A DNA stretch of 64,000 nt from Sporichthya polymorpha DSM 43042 (lineage in GTDB: Bacteria; Actinomycetota; Actinomycetes; Sporichthyales; Sporichthyaceae). Positions 1 to 9,063 of this stretch are shown piece after piece (within the stretch, counting starts at the first letter, position 1; every line of letters begins with the position of its first letter). The notes below the pieces were generated by a model that saw nothing but the letters and a program-made list of their open reading frames with translations, did not search any database and was not told where the DNA came from. Both the position numbers and the translations under genes were made by a program. The DNA lies in NCBI RefSeq assembly GCF_000384115.1, contig NZ_KB913029.1, positions 4,377,057 to 4,441,056 on the forward strand. The letters are read 5' to 3'.

Positions 1-1
1 G

Positions 2-2575
2 CGCGCGGCGCTCGCCGCGGGGAACCGGCACGCCGCCCTGCGCTGGTACGGGCGGCTGCGTGCCGCCCTCGCCCGCGAGCTCGGCCTGCGGCCGGACGCC
101 GAGAGCGTCGCCCTCTACGACCGCTGCGTCCAGGGACTCGCGCCGGAGCGGCCGGCGTTTTCCGGGCGCCAGGTCGAGCTGGCGACCGTCGAGCGTGCGT
201 TGGCGACGGCCGCCGACCGGGGGTCCGGCCTGGTCGCGGTCCGCGGCGAGGCCGGGATCGGCAAGACAGCGCTGTGCCGTGAGGTGCAGTCGATCGCCGC
301 CGAGCGCGGCTGGCAGACCGTCGCCGTCGCCGCCCGAGCCGGCTGCGGCGCCTACGGCCCGCTGGTCGAGGCGCTCGAGGCCGTGGTCACCGCCGACCGC
401 CACCTGCTCGACACGGTGACGGTGCAGGTGCGCTCCACGCTGGCCGAACTGACGGAGGTCGCTGCCCCGGCGCCGCCACCGCCCGCGGGCGTCACCCGGC
501 ACATGGTGATCGGTGCGGCCCACCGGGTCCTGATGAGCGGTCCGCGGACCGGCGCCGTGCTGATCGTCGACGACGCCCACCTGGCCGACGACGGGACCGT
601 CGAGGCCTGCGTCCAGCTGGCGCGGACGCGCGGCGCGCGGCCGCTGCTCGTCGTCCTGGCCTACCGGGCCGAGGCGGCGCGGCCGGGCCTGACCACGGGC
701 GTGGCGGGGCTGGCGCACGCGGAGCGCGCCGACGTCCTCGAGCTCGGACCGCTTCCGCCGGAGGATTTGGTGGCGCTGGCCGGCGACGCTCCGCCGGACC
801 GGGTGGCGGCCGTGGTCGAGATGGCCCAGGGCAATCCGTTCTTCGCCCTCGAACTGTTGCGTACACCGGCCGCCGGCGTCCCGCGATCCGTCTGGGACGT
901 GGTGACCGCCCGCTTCCTCGACCTGGACTCCTCGACGGTCGCGATGCTCCGACGCCTCGCCGTCGCGGGCGAGGACCTCGACGTGAACGGCGTGCTCGCC
1001 ATGACCGGTCTCGGCGAGAGCGACGCGTTCGCGCTGCTGGACGCCGGCCTCGCGGCCGGGGCGCTGGTCGTGACGGGGACGCGCTACCGGTTCCGGCACG
1101 ACCTGGTCCGGACGGCGTTGATCGAACAGGTGCCGCCGCACCACCGCGTCGCGGTGCACCGCGACGCGGCGCGACGCCTTGCGGACACGGGCGCCGAGCC
1201 GGCGGCGGTCGCCCGGCACTGGCTGCTGGGGGAGCGCCCGGAGGACGCGATCCCCTGGCTGCTCGACGCCGCCCGGCGGGCCGTGAAGGTCGGCGCCTTC
1301 GCCGAGGCGCTACGACACCTGGACACGCTCGTCGAGCACGCACCCGCGCACCCCGACGGTCTGGTCCTCCGCGCGGAGGCGCTTGACGCACTGGGCGACC
1401 CGGGTGCCCCGGAGGCCTACGCGCGCGCGGCCGAGGCCGCGGGGGACCCGCGGGCGCAGGAGATCCGCGCACAGCAGGCGCTCGCCCTCGTCAAGCGAGG
1501 TGACCCTCCGTCAGCTCTCAAGGTGCTCGACGGAATCGCGCCGGTGACGGTCGGCGGCCGGATGGCCGAGGCGCTCGCGTGGGCCGGTGCCGCGGTGCTC
1601 GGATTTGCGCCGCCGGATGTCGGCACGACGAAGGCAGCCGAGAGCCGACGCCTCGCGCTGCAGTCCGGTGACTCGGCGACACTCGTCATCGCGTCGTGGG
1701 CCCAGGCCGCGGCCGCGCACGCGCGCGGGGACCTGCGCAACAGCGTCTGGACAGACCTGCTCGACACGGCCGCGCTGCCCGAGCTCGCGGTCAACGTCTT
1801 CGACGGGCACCTGTGCATCAGCCAGCGGCTGCTCTACGGGTCGGCGCCGTACCCCGACGTGATCGCGTTCGCCGACCGGTTCGAGGCCGAGGCGCAGCGG
1901 CTCGGCGCGGCAAGGGGGCGGGCCTACGCGGTGACGCTGCGCGGGGAGGCGGAGCTGCTCTCCGGCCGACTCGACGAGGCGGCGACCGATCTGGGGGCGG
2001 CCATACGGCTCAGCCGGGGGCTCGGGGGTGCGGTCGGCGAGGCGCTCGCCCTCGAGCGGCTCGCGGAACTGGCGCTGTACCGCGAGCGCGTCGACGAGGC
2101 CGAGGCCCTGCTGGACGAGGCGTTGGCGGTGGCGCGGGACTCGGACGTCGGGTTCCACCTGCTCGACCGGATCTACGGGACACGCATCGCCGCGGCGCGC
2201 GACCCGGACGCCGCGCTGACGGTGCTGCTCGACGCGGAGGCTTCCGTGCAGGGGCCGCTGGAGACCTGTCCGGGCTGCCGGATCACGCTCGCGGTCCCGG
2301 CGGCGATCGCCGCGGCCCGGGCCCGCGACCTGGCGCTGCTGGAGCGATGGGAGCCGGCCGTCGACTTCCTCGCCGACGTCGTCATGCGCCTGCCCGGCTG
2401 GTACGCCGCCCGCGCCGAGGTACGCGGCCATGCCGCGCAGGCGCGGCGCGAGCCGGCAGCGGCTCACTTCGCCGAGGCCGCGCGGCGGTTCGCCGAGACC
2501 GGCCAGCCCCTCGACGCCGAGCGCTGCGCGGCGCTGGCCGCCGGGTCCGCCGGGTCCGCCGCTGGGAACGTTTGA
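2..2575 (+). CDS. SARP/AfsR-type regulator: BTAD plus AAA ATPase (5' end outside window)
   Basis: The frame is open from the first base of the window, so the true start lies upstream and only about 857 residues are visible. The first ~50 residues are the end of a bacterial transcriptional activator domain ([14 protein letters not shown], then [19 protein letters not shown]). An ATPase module follows with Walker [11 protein letters not shown] and Walker B VLIVDDAH. The rest is alanine/leucine-rich helical repeat, TPR-like, with no C-terminal LuxR helix-turn-helix, so the DNA-binding domain should be the missing N-terminal OmpR-like wing. Family knowledge: such proteins are cytoplasmic activators of secondary metabolism or of neighbouring genes. 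The target is unknown; the cupin gene 59 bases downstream is a candidate by position only. Confidence 0.8.
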   Translation, partial: RAALAAGNRHAALRWYGRLRAALARELGLRPDAESVALYDRCVQGLAPERPAFSGRQVELATVERALATAADRGSGLVAVRGEAGIGKTALCREVQSIAAERGWQTVAVAARAGCGAYGPLVEALEAVVTADRHLLDTVTVQVRSTLAELTEVAAPAPPPPAGVTRHMVIGAAHRVLMSGPRTGAVLIVDDAHLADDGTVEACVQLARTRGARPLLVVLAYRAEAARPGLTTGVAGLAHAERADVLELGPLPPEDLVALAGDAPPDRVAAVVEMAQGNPFFALELLRTPAAGVPRSVWDVVTARFLDLDSSTVAMLRRLAVAGEDLDVNGVLAMTGLGESDAFALLDAGLAAGALVVTGTRYRFRHDLVRTALIEQVPPHHRVAVHRDAARRLADTGAEPAAVARHWLLGERPEDAIPWLLDAARRAVKVGAFAEALRHLDTLVEHAPAHPDGLVLRAEALDALGDPGAPEAYARAAEAAGDPRAQEIRAQQALALVKRGDPPSALKVLDGIAPVTVGGRMAEALAWAGAAVLGFAPPDVGTTKAAESRRLALQSGDSATLVIASWAQAAAAHARGDLRNSVWTDLLDTAALPELAVNVFDGHLCISQRLLYGSAPYPDVIAFADRFEAEAQRLGAARGRAYAVTLRGEAELLSGRLDEAATDLGAAIRLSRGLGGAVGEALALERLAELALYRERVDEAEALLDEALAVARDSDVGFHLLDRIYGTRIAAARDPDAALTVLLDAEASVQGPLETCPGCRITLAVPAAIAAARARDLALLERWEPAVDFLADVVMRLPGWYAARAEVRGHAAQARREPAAAHFAEAARRFAETGQPLDAERCAALAAGSAGSAAGNV

Positions 2576-2634
2576 GGAACGCCGCCGCGCGACCGTCCTC
2601 GGTGTCAGCCACCGCACTTCCCGAGGAGCACGCC

Positions 2635-2991
2635 ATGCAGGCCTACACCGCAGAATCCTTGCCCGTCGCCCTGGAGAACGAGGGCATCGAGGTCCGCGCC
2701 GCCGAGGCCGGGGACATGACCGTCGGGTTCTTCCGGCTTCGGCAGGGCACCGATCTCGGGCCCGCCTTCGTCGGCCTGCCCGACGATTCCTGCCCGTGCC
2801 CCCACTGGGGCTACATGCTCGAGGGCCGCCTGCTGATGCGCGTGCCCGGCGGCGACCAGACGTACGAGGCGGGTCAGGCCTTCTACTGGGGCCCCGGGCA
2901 CACGCCGTTCGCGCTCACGGACTGCGCCTACGTCGACTTCTCGCCGTCCGCGGAGCTGGCCGCGGTCGTGAAGCACATCACGGGCGGCTGA
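2635..2991 (+). CDS. Small single-domain cupin protein
   Basis: This is a 118-residue protein. The ATG is preceded by GAGGAG eight bases upstream, which fixes the start. The sequence has the two short cupin motifs: a [10 protein letters not shown] stretch followed by a G-rich turn (residues ~58-75), and a later D/Y-rich strand ending the beta barrel. It has no signal peptide. Single-domain cupins of this size bind a metal or small ligand, but the reaction cannot be told from sequence. It follows the SARP-like regulator on the same strand. Function unknown beyond the fold. Confidence 0.7.
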   Translation: MQAYTAESLPVALENEGIEVRAAEAGDMTVGFFRLRQGTDLGPAFVGLPDDSCPCPHWGYMLEGRLLMRVPGGDQTYEAGQAFYWGPGHTPFALTDCAYVDFSPSAELAAVVKHITGG

Positions 2992-3022
2992 CGGGGCGGG
3001 ACCGGGCCGCCGCCGCGCCGAC

Positions 3023-3028
3023 TACTGT
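3023..3028 (+). promoter_or_regulatory. -10 hexamer TACTGT for leaderless der
   Basis: TACTGT lies exactly seven bases before the GTG at 3036, the spacing expected if transcription starts at the first base of the start codon. The same hexamer and spacing recur before the bifunctional nuclease gene at 27233. No ribosome binding site precedes the GTG. Confidence 0.6.
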
Positions 3029-3035
3029 GAGGCGT

Positions 3036-4568
3036 GTGAATGGCGGTCCGGAATCCCGGCTCGACCCGGGAGACGACCGAAACACCGGCGTCACCGAGGC
3101 CGAGTCCGACGACGTGTACGACAACCAGATCGACGCTGAGCACGAGGCCGAGTACGGCGAGGCGTTCGACGAGAGCTCCTTCGACGAGGACGAGTTCGTC
3201 GGCGACGAGGTGCCCGCCTACGAGGGGGACGCCTGGACCGACGACGAGGGCGAGCTGCTTCCGGTCCTCGCGGTCGTCGGGCGGCCGAACGTCGGCAAGT
3301 CGACCCTGGTCAACCGGATCATCGGGCGCCGCGAGGCGGTCACCGAGGACACCCCGGGTGTGACGCGCGACCGCGTCGCGTACGAGGCGAACTGGAACGG
3401 CCGGCGGTTCACGGTGCTCGACACGGGCGGCTGGGATCCCGAGGGCGAGGGTCTGCGGGCGTCGATCACCGCGCAGGCCGAGCGGGCCGTGGCGCTCGCG
3501 GACGCCGTGCTGTTCGTCGTCGACGCGACGGTGGGCGCGACCGACCACGACGAGGCCGTGGTGAAGATCCTGCGCGCGGCGCGCAAGCCCGTCGTGCTGG
3601 CCGCGAACAAGGTGGACGGCCCGGCGACCGAGGCGGACGCGGCGATGCTGTGGTCGCTCGGCCTGGGGGAGCCGTACCCGGTCTCGGCGCTGCACGGTCG
3701 CGGTTCCGGTGACCTGCTCGACGCCGCGATGGAGGCGCTGCCGACCGAGCCGACCCACGGGCACCGCATTCTCGGCGGCCCGCGGCGCGTGGCCCTGCTG
3801 GGCAAGCCGAACGTCGGGAAGTCCTCGCTGCTGAACAAGCTGGCGGGGGAGCACCGCGTCGTCGTCGACGCGAAGGCCGGGACGACCGTCGACCCCGTCG
3901 ACGAGCTCATCGAGCTCGGCGGCAAGACGTGGCGCTTCGTCGACACGGCCGGCATCCGGCGCAAGGTCAACACGGCGTCGGGGCACGAGTACTTCGCCTC
4001 GCTGCGCACGGCGGCCGCGCTGGACAAGGCCGAGGTCGCCGTCGTCCTGATCGAGGCGCAGGAGTCGATCACCGAGCAGGACACGCGGATTCTCTCGATG
4101 GTCGTCGAGTCCGGGCGCGCGCTGGTGATCGCGTACAACAAGTGGGACCTGCTCGACGACGAACGCCGGTACTACCTCGAGCGCGAGATCGAGCGCGACC
4201 TCGTCCGCGTCCCGTGGGCGCCGCGGGTGAACATCGCGGCGCGGACCGGCCGACACGTCGACAAGCTCGTGCCGGCGATCGAGACCGCGCTCGAGTCCTG
4301 GGACCAGCGCATCCCGACCGGGCGGCTCAACAGCTTCATCGGGACGCTCGTGGCCGCGCACCCGCACCCGATCCGGGGCGGGCGCCAGCCGCGCATCCTG
4401 TTCGCGACGCAGGCCGCGACGCGGCCCCCGCGGTTCGTGCTGTTCGCGTCGGCGTTCATCGAGGCCGGGTACCGCCGGTTCATCGAGCGCCGGCTCCGCG
4501 AGGAGTTCGGGTTCGTCGGGACGCCGATCGACATCTCGGTCCGCGTCCGGGAGAAGCGGAAGCGCTGA
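3036..4568 (+). CDS. der: Ribosome biogenesis GTPase Der (EngA)
   Basis: This is a 510-residue tandem GTPase acting in 50S subunit maturation. Two G1 loops are visible, GRPNVGKST near residue 82 and GKPNVGKSS near residue 256, each followed by DTGG/DTAG G3 motifs and NKVD/NKWD G4 motifs; a KH-like C-terminal domain closes the protein. The first ~75 residues are a Glu/Asp-rich extension typical of actinobacterial Der. The GTG start is chosen because TACTGT sits seven bases upstream and the acidic extension reads through from it. The usual upstream neighbour cmk is absent here. The next gene overlaps or abuts the stop codon. Confidence 0.95.
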   Translation: MNGGPESRLDPGDDRNTGVTEAESDDVYDNQIDAEHEAEYGEAFDESSFDEDEFVGDEVPAYEGDAWTDDEGELLPVLAVVGRPNVGKSTLVNRIIGRREAVTEDTPGVTRDRVAYEANWNGRRFTVLDTGGWDPEGEGLRASITAQAERAVALADAVLFVVDATVGATDHDEAVVKILRAARKPVVLAANKVDGPATEADAAMLWSLGLGEPYPVSALHGRGSGDLLDAAMEALPTEPTHGHRILGGPRRVALLGKPNVGKSSLLNKLAGEHRVVVDAKAGTTVDPVDELIELGGKTWRFVDTAGIRRKVNTASGHEYFASLRTAAALDKAEVAVVLIEAQESITEQDTRILSMVVESGRALVIAYNKWDLLDDERRYYLEREIERDLVRVPWAPRVNIAARTGRHVDKLVPAIETALESWDQRIPTGRLNSFIGTLVAAHPHPIRGGRQPRILFATQAATRPPRFVLFASAFIEAGYRRFIERRLREEFGFVGTPIDISVRVREKRKR

Positions 4569-4936
4569 GCGGCGACATCGACCCCGTCGACATCAACCCC
4601 GACGACGCCGACCCCGTCGACGCCCTGGCCGCGGAGGAGACCGAGACCCGGGAGCGCCTGGCCGGTCTGCGCCGCGAGTTCGGCCAGATCGTCGACAGCG
4701 CCGACACCGCCACCGACGACGAGCACGACCCCGAGGGCACCACGGCCTACGACCGCGCGCGCACGGCGACGCTCATCGAGTCGGCCGAGCGGCACCTGAC
4801 CGAGATCGCGGCCGCCCGTGAGCGCGTGGCCGCGGGCACCTACGGGACGTGCGAGCGGTGTGGGCAGGCCATCCCGCCCGCGCGCCTCACGGCCCGCCCG
4901 ACCGCCCGGACCTGCGTCGCGTGCGCGTCCCGCTGA
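4565..4936 (+). CDS. DksA/TraR-type zinc-finger protein, start codon unclear
   Basis: The frame encodes about 123 residues: an acidic N-terminus, a helical stretch with the D-x-A-R-T-A pattern typical of the family, and a C4 zinc finger (C96-x2-C99 and C117-x2-C120, counted from 4565). DksA/TraR proteins bind the RNA polymerase secondary channel; short actinobacterial members are mostly uncharacterised. No ATG, GTG or TTG occurs in this frame between the der stop and the zinc finger except a late GTG at 4826. The best placement is a CTG at 4565 overlapping the der stop as CTGA, with GGAG 12 bases upstream. Translation coupled to der is therefore likely. The gene ends 8 bases before a 46-bp palindrome. 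Confidence 0.7.
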   Translation: MSGDIDPVDINPDDADPVDALAAEETETRERLAGLRREFGQIVDSADTATDDEHDPEGTTAYDRARTATLIESAERHLTEIAAARERVAAGTYGTCERCGQAIPPARLTARPTARTCVACASR

Positions 4937-4944
4937 AACCCCCC

Positions 4945-4990
4945 AACGTCAGCGGGATCGGTCGCTATAGCGCGCGGTCTCGCTGACGTT
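4945..4990 (+). repeat. 46-bp palindromic element, copy 1 (likely terminator)
   Basis: The outer arms are AACGTCAGCGGGATCG and CGGTCTCGCTGACGTT around the inner palindrome CGCTATAGCG. As plus-strand RNA all 16 outer positions pair, two of them as G-U; as minus-strand RNA the same two become A-C mismatches. The element lies between the convergent stops at 4936 and 5000. A second copy (41163-41208) matches its reverse complement at 41 of 46 positions. It probably ends the der/zinc-finger transcript. Confidence 0.75.
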
Positions 4991-4999
4991 GCCGGTGTT

Positions 5000-5728
5000 T
5001 CAGCGCTTGAGGCGGCGGCTGCCGGCGTGCCAGTCCTCGACCTGGCCCACCTCGCCGGGCTCGACACCGAAGGCGCGGAGCTGGGGCCGCTCGCGCAGAC
5101 TCCGCTTGAACTCCGAGAAGCCCGGGAAGCGCGCGAGGGCGACGACGTGGTCCCAGAGTTCGACGGCCTCGGCGTCGCTGGGCCGCCGGCTGATGACGGG
5201 GCCGAAGAACGCGCTTCCGCCCGGTGGCTCGACGTGGAGAATCGGCGTCCCGACGTCCCGGCCGGTCAGGCTCAGGGCCGCCTCGGTCTCGGCCCGAATC
5301 TCGGCGTCCTCGGACTCGTCGTGCAGGGCGACCGCGAGCTGCGGCGGCAGCCCTGCGTCGGCGAGGATGCCCTCGACGAACGGGACCTCCCGGGCCGGGT
5401 CGAGCATCGGCAGGTCCTCGGCCCAGGGCCGGCGCTCCATCAGGGCCTGGCCGATCGCGGCCTGCAGCGGGTCCAGCGCCGCCGCCCCGTGCTCCCGCCG
5501 CGCCCGCGCCGCCACCCGGAGCAGTCGCAGCCCCGCGTTGTGCCCCGCCTCGTACTCCGGCGGGAAGTGGCTCGCATAGTCGAGGTGGGAGTTCATGATC
5601 CGCAGCGAGACCAACCGCCACTCGACCCGGTACTCCCGCGCCGCGATCACCTGCCGGACCCACGTGCTGGTCAGCCACGCGAACGGGCAGACCGGGTCGA
5701 AGTAGAAGTGCAGATCGGCGTCCGTCAT
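5000..5728 (-). CDS. Rv2466c-like thioredoxin-fold protein (mycothiol-dependent nitroreductase family)
   Basis: This 242-residue protein has the DsbA/FrnE-like fold. FDPVCPFAW at residues 10-18, the D-V-G-T-P cis-proline loop and the FFGPVISR stretch match, from memory, the Mycobacterium tuberculosis Rv2466c family, which uses mycothiol or mycoredoxin to reduce disulfides and nitro prodrugs. The family's CPWC active site is here C14-P-F-A17, so the resolving cysteine is absent and only a monothiol mechanism is possible. The ATG at 5728 is chosen over a TTG at 5743 because GAGGG lies just upstream and because it overlaps the stop of the preceding gene as ATGA, showing translational coupling. 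Confidence 0.8.
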   Translation of the reverse strand: MTDADLHFYFDPVCPFAWLTSTWVRQVIAAREYRVEWRLVSLRIMNSHLDYASHFPPEYEAGHNAGLRLLRVAARARREHGAAALDPLQAAIGQALMERRPWAEDLPMLDPAREVPFVEGILADAGLPPQLAVALHDESEDAEIRAETEAALSLTGRDVGTPILHVEPPGGSAFFGPVISRRPSDAEAVELWDHVVALARFPGFSEFKRSLRERPQLRAFGVEPGEVGQVEDWHAGSRRLKR

Positions 5729-6456
5729 CCGGACCCTCGGCAATCGTCGTCGACGCGGTAGGCGGAGTAGGCCGACAGGTGGATCTGGTGACGTCCACCG
5801 ACTGCCGCCAGGGGAAGCACATAGTAGTGACGGTCACCGTCGACGACGAAGAAGAAGTCGATCTCGTCGGCGCCGTAGACGGTCCGGGACCTCCGGGTCG
5901 TCGACAGCCACACGGTCCAGCTCGACCCGGCGCGCACCGTCGTCGTCTTCACCTGGATCCGCAGCATGGTCGCGTCCCGCGTGACCAGCAGGTCGTACCG
6001 GCACGGCTCCGTCGGCCAGGCGACGTCCCAGCCGCGCAAGGCGAACCACGCGGCCGCCAGGTGCGCGCCGGCCCGGGCGAGGTGCGCCGGATCCGCGGAC
6101 GGCCACAGCGACGAGAACTCATGGGACGCCTGCCCCGGGCCGAGATGCGTGACGTCGAGCGCCAACCGTTCGGCGTGGGCGCGCAGCGTTCGTTCGCTCG
6201 ACCCACCGACCAGACCGAGCGCCCGCGCCACCTCGCCCCAGGTCCGTGCGGCGGCGACGGCGTCGGACAGCTCCGCATCGGTCCACCGGCGTCCGCCGCT
6301 GAAGTGGCGGTAGTCGAGGCCCAGACGGTCGGCGTGGGTGCGGGCGGAGCGAATCGCCGCGCCCGATGTCGCGGCGAGCCCCAGCGCCTGCAGCACGCCG
6401 CGCCAGGAAGAGGACCTGGCAACGGCCCCGCGCGGTGCGGCTGGTCGGGCGTCCAC
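5725..6456 (-). CDS. PD-(D/E)XK-type protein with helix-turn-helix repeats
   Basis: From the GTG at 6456 this is 243 residues; an ATG at 6600 would add 48 low-complexity residues. AAGGGG lies six bases before the GTG. The N-terminal half has repeated short helical units (W-x-G-V-L-Q-A-L-G-L and T-W-G-E-V-A-R-A-L-G-L), like MarR-type HTH modules. The C-terminal half has the YDLLV ... LRIQVKTTT pattern, resembling the D and E/Q-x-K metal site of PD-(D/E)XK nucleases related to group I intron endonucleases; the usual E is Q here. It is coupled by ATGA overlap to the thioredoxin-fold gene. Nuclease activity is inferred, not shown. Confidence 0.6.
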   Translation of the reverse strand: MDARPAAPRGAVARSSSWRGVLQALGLAATSGAAIRSARTHADRLGLDYRHFSGGRRWTDAELSDAVAAARTWGEVARALGLVGGSSERTLRAHAERLALDVTHLGPGQASHEFSSLWPSADPAHLARAGAHLAAAWFALRGWDVAWPTEPCRYDLLVTRDATMLRIQVKTTTVRAGSSWTVWLSTTRRSRTVYGADEIDFFFVVDGDRHYYVLPLAAVGGRHQIHLSAYSAYRVDDDCRGSG

Positions 6457-6621
6457 GGCACCCCTTCGGCTCGGATGCACGCAGTCCAGCACCCGGCTCC
6501 GGCAGCGAGATCCACGCCGACTTCCCGCGGCCCGGACACCTCCGGCGTGGCTGAGGAGGGAATCGGGTTCGGCTCCCGCAGGGCGATGCGATACCGTCAT
6601 CGCGCTCGGTTCGCCGGGCTT

Positions 6622-6695
<74 letters not shown>

Positions 6696-6712
6696 CCGGG
6701 AAATCGCAGGTC

Positions 6713-6734
6713 AGAGCCACCTTCGGGTGGCTCT
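6713..6734 (+). terminator. Hairpin after tRNA-Pro
   Basis: AGAGCCACC and GGTGGCTCT form a perfect 9-bp stem around a TTCG tetraloop, 18 bases after the tRNA. The U-tract is weak (TTCC), as usual in GC-rich actinobacteria. Confidence 0.7.
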
Positions 6735-6771
6735 TCCGCTGTCCGGGGCCGATCGCCGACCCCACCCGCCT

Positions 6772-6777
6772 TAGGCT
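6772..6777 (+). promoter_or_regulatory. -10 hexamer TAGGCT, leaderless start at 6785
   Basis: TAGGCT lies seven bases before the GTG at 6785. There is no Shine-Dalgarno sequence, so the message is probably leaderless. Confidence 0.5.
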
Positions 6778-6784
6778 GCGCCGG

Positions 6785-7498
6785 GTGGAGGAGATCGTCC
6801 GGAGCCGGCGCGGGGAGGATCCGCTCGCGGCGGTGCACGGGGCGCGGCGGGGGCTGATCGCGGCGCGGACGGCGCGGCTGGTCTACCGGCGGGAGCCGGA
6901 CCCCGCGCAGGTGCAGCCGCCGACGGGGCGGTTGGCGCGGTTCGTCCGGACGTTGACCGGGGCCGGGCAGCCGCTGGAGGCGCACGGGATCCTCGACCTG
7001 AACCAGCCCGGGGCGGCGTACGACTACGGCGAGTTCGCCGTCACCGAGATCGGCGCGAACATCTGGGGGAGCAACTCCGGACTGACGCTCGCCGACCTGC
7101 CCGTCGACCCGGAGAACCGGCCGGGACCGCTGTGGTTCCTGGGCGCGGTCGAGTTCCTCAACGACGCGGTCGACGACGGGCTGGACGAGGTCGACGGCGA
7201 GCCCTGGCGGCGAATCCGCGTCAGCGCCGACGTCACCGTCGGACCCGAGGTGCGGGTGGCCGAGACCGCGCCCGCCATGGCGTGGGTCCCGGCCCTGCCG
7301 CGCCCGGACGCCCTCGACCTCACCGTCTGGACCGACGGCCACATCCTGCGCCGGATCGCCCTCGTCCTCGGCGATCGCCTGCTGACCCTGGAGTTCCACG
7401 ATCCCGGGGTGATCGTGGCCGGCTTCGACTGGTCGCACCTGTCGACGTTCCGGACCAACGTGGCCGAGGACCCGCGCTGCCGCCCGAACCAGGTCTGA
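6785..7498 (+). CDS. Hypothetical protein, LprG/LppX-like beta-rich pattern
   Basis: This 237-residue protein of unknown function has no signal peptide or membrane segment. Alternating beta-type segments in the C-terminal half (R-R-I-R-V-S-A-D-V-T-V; A-L-D-L-T-V-W-T-D; L-L-T-L-E-F-H-D) faintly recall the LppX/LprAFG lipid-binding fold, but there is no lipobox, so this is only a resemblance. The frame is open back to 6638, into the tRNA, which cannot be coding. The GTG at 6785 is chosen because of the TAGGCT hexamer. It is convergent with the small membrane protein gene that follows. Confidence 0.6.
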   Translation: MEEIVRSRRGEDPLAAVHGARRGLIAARTARLVYRREPDPAQVQPPTGRLARFVRTLTGAGQPLEAHGILDLNQPGAAYDYGEFAVTEIGANIWGSNSGLTLADLPVDPENRPGPLWFLGAVEFLNDAVDDGLDEVDGEPWRRIRVSADVTVGPEVRVAETAPAMAWVPALPRPDALDLTVWTDGHILRRIALVLGDRLLTLEFHDPGVIVAGFDWSHLSTFRTNVAEDPRCRPNQV

Positions 7499-7505
7499 CC
7501 CGGAG

Positions 7506-7817
7506 TCAGCGCCGGCGCAGCGTGCGCTTCGGCTTCTCCGGGGCCGGGCCGAACAGCGGCCAGCCCTTGCGGTGCCGGGCCCCCAGCTCCCCGGCCAGGA
7601 CGAACAGGATGGCGCCGCCCACGGCCCCGAGCCCCGCGGCCGCGTCCCGCGCGACGCCGGAGCCGTCGACCAGCAGATCGCCGAGCAGACCGCCGAGGAC
7701 CGCACCGCCCATGCTCAACAGCGCCGTCGTGACGACGCCGAGCGCGTAGCGCCGCTTGCGCGAGACCTTGCGCCACAACGCCGCACCCAGCGCGAGGACC
7801 ACGACGATCCGGATCAC
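7506..7817 (-). CDS. Small membrane protein of unknown function
   Basis: This is a 103-residue protein with three hydrophobic segments (residues ~1-15, ~27-50 and ~62-77), a basic loop KVSRKRR between the first two and a very basic tail ending RTLRRR. No family is recognised. It lies alone on the minus strand, with its end 7 bases from the convergent hypothetical gene. The 223 bases between it and the DUF5666-type gene on the other strand hold the divergent promoters, but no clear -10/-35 pair was identified. Confidence 0.6.
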   Translation of the reverse strand: MIRIVVVLALGAALWRKVSRKRRYALGVVTTALLSMGGAVLGGLLGDLLVDGSGVARDAAAGLGAVGGAILFVLAGELGARHRKGWPLFGPAPEKPKRTLRRR

Positions 7818-8040
7818 GGCGGCACCTCCGCAGACGAACGCCGGACGGGACGACCGACGCCAGCGACCCTAACCGCACCGCCCGAGGTACCACGGCAGGT
7901 GGCGCGCCGTCCGGCAAACGACCGATCTGACCGTGTGAGATGTCGCCCGTCAAGATCCACGACTGATCCACAACGGGCCCGGGAAACCCCGAACCCGAAG
8001 CGCGCGCCGCTCGCGGCGCCCGACTGGGAGGGGAACCCGA

Positions 8041-8466
8041 ATGAAGCGCTTGCACCTCGCGACCACCGCCGTCCTCACCGCCGCGCTGGCCGTCCCGGCC
8101 GCGCCCGCGGTCGCCGGGACCGGCTCCGACAGCCGCGCCGCCGTCGCCGGCCAGAGCCAGGGCTGGGACGACCGCAGCGACCGGGACCGCCGGGACGGCG
8201 ACCGTGACCGGCACCGCCACCAGCACTGGCGCGGCTTCACCGTCGTCGGCGTGATCGAGGACGTCGACCTCGACGACCGCGAGATCCGCGTCGATCGGCG
8301 CCGGGGATCGGACCGTACGCTTGAGGTCCACCGGTTCACCCGGATCCGCATCGACGGCGATCGCGCCCGCCTCGCCGACCTGGCGGAAGGCGACCGCGTC
8401 CTCGTCCGCGGGGTCAAGAAGCACGGCGACCGGTACGCCCTCCGCATCTGGGCCGACCGCGACTGA
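8041..8466 (+). CDS. Secreted DUF5666-type protein, tandem copy 1
   Basis: This 141-residue protein has an N-terminal signal peptide (K-R at 2-3, hydrophobic core, cleavage near APAVAG). An Asp/Arg/His-rich linker follows, then one small beta domain: RGFTVVGVIEDVDL ... RLADLAEGDRVLVRG. The V-x-G-x-I-x-x-V plus L-x-E-G-D-x-V-x-V-x-G arrangement matches the DUF5666 fold, an OB-like barrel of unknown role seen in exported proteins. GGGAGGGG precedes the ATG. It is the first of three tandem paralogues and is separated from copy 2 by a strong terminator. Confidence 0.7.
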   Translation: MKRLHLATTAVLTAALAVPAAPAVAGTGSDSRAAVAGQSQGWDDRSDRDRRDGDRDRHRHQHWRGFTVVGVIEDVDLDDREIRVDRRRGSDRTLEVHRFTRIRIDGDRARLADLAEGDRVLVRGVKKHGDRYALRIWADRD

Positions 8467-8504
8467 CCCTCGCGGAACCATCTGCACCACCAGACACAAC
8501 GCAC

Positions 8505-8535
8505 GAACGGCCGCGGGCAGTGCCCGCGGCCGTTC
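8505..8535 (+). terminator. Intrinsic terminator after DUF5666 copy 1
   Basis: GAACGGCCGCGGGC and GCCCGCGGCCGTTC form a perfect 14-bp stem with an AGT loop, followed by TGTGT. It separates copy 1 from copies 2 and 3. Confidence 0.85.
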
Positions 8536-8687
8536 TGTGTCGTCCCACCCGTCCCAGGCGGGCGACAGAAATCTGACGGGGTCCCACATTTCAACCGCGT
8601 CCGAGGAGTGATCTTGAAAGTCACCGGGAACAGCCAGGCCAGGACCCCGCGCCGCACTGACGGCGCCCCTGCGTTGAGGAGACACCG

Positions 8688-9059
8688 ATGCGTTCGTCCT
8701 TGACCGCGACCGCAGTACTCAGCCTGACCCTGATCGCTCCCGCGCTACCCGCAGGTGCCGCGGGCACCTCGGCCTCGACATCCGCCTCTCCGACATCCAC
8801 CCAGGCCACGACCACCACGACCACCCGCACCTTCGAGGTCCGCGGGGAGATCGACGACATCTCGCTGCCGAACCGCCGGATCCGGGTGGACCGGGACCGC
8901 GGGTCCGACGTGGACGTCAAGGTCACGAAGTCGACCTTCATACGTCTGAACGGCGACCGGGTCGGTCTCCGCTCCCTCGACGAGGGCGACCGGATCTACG
9001 CCCGTGGAGTTGTCAAGAACGGCGTCCGTTACGCAACTTTCATCTCCTCGGAGGGCTGA
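8688..9059 (+). CDS. Secreted DUF5666-type protein, tandem copy 2
   Basis: This 123-residue protein has a signal peptide (residues ~1-25), a Ser/Thr-rich linker with a run of threonines (residues ~38-46), then the same domain as copy 1: FEVRGEIDDISL ... LRSLDEGDRIYARG. Its start is fixed by GAGGAG seven bases upstream. It lies four bases before copy 3 and is probably co-transcribed with it. The change from a charged Asp/Arg linker (copy 1) to a Ser/Thr linker (copy 2) shows that the linkers diverged faster than the domain. Confidence 0.7.
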   Translation: MRSSLTATAVLSLTLIAPALPAGAAGTSASTSASPTSTQATTTTTTRTFEVRGEIDDISLPNRRIRVDRDRGSDVDVKVTKSTFIRLNGDRVGLRSLDEGDRIYARGVVKNGVRYATFISSEG

Positions 9060-9063
9060 CTAC

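Noticed and set aside
7024-8685. A 553-codon open frame on the minus strand
   Set aside because: It covers parts of three unrelated, better supported genes and a terminator; no motif is present in its product.
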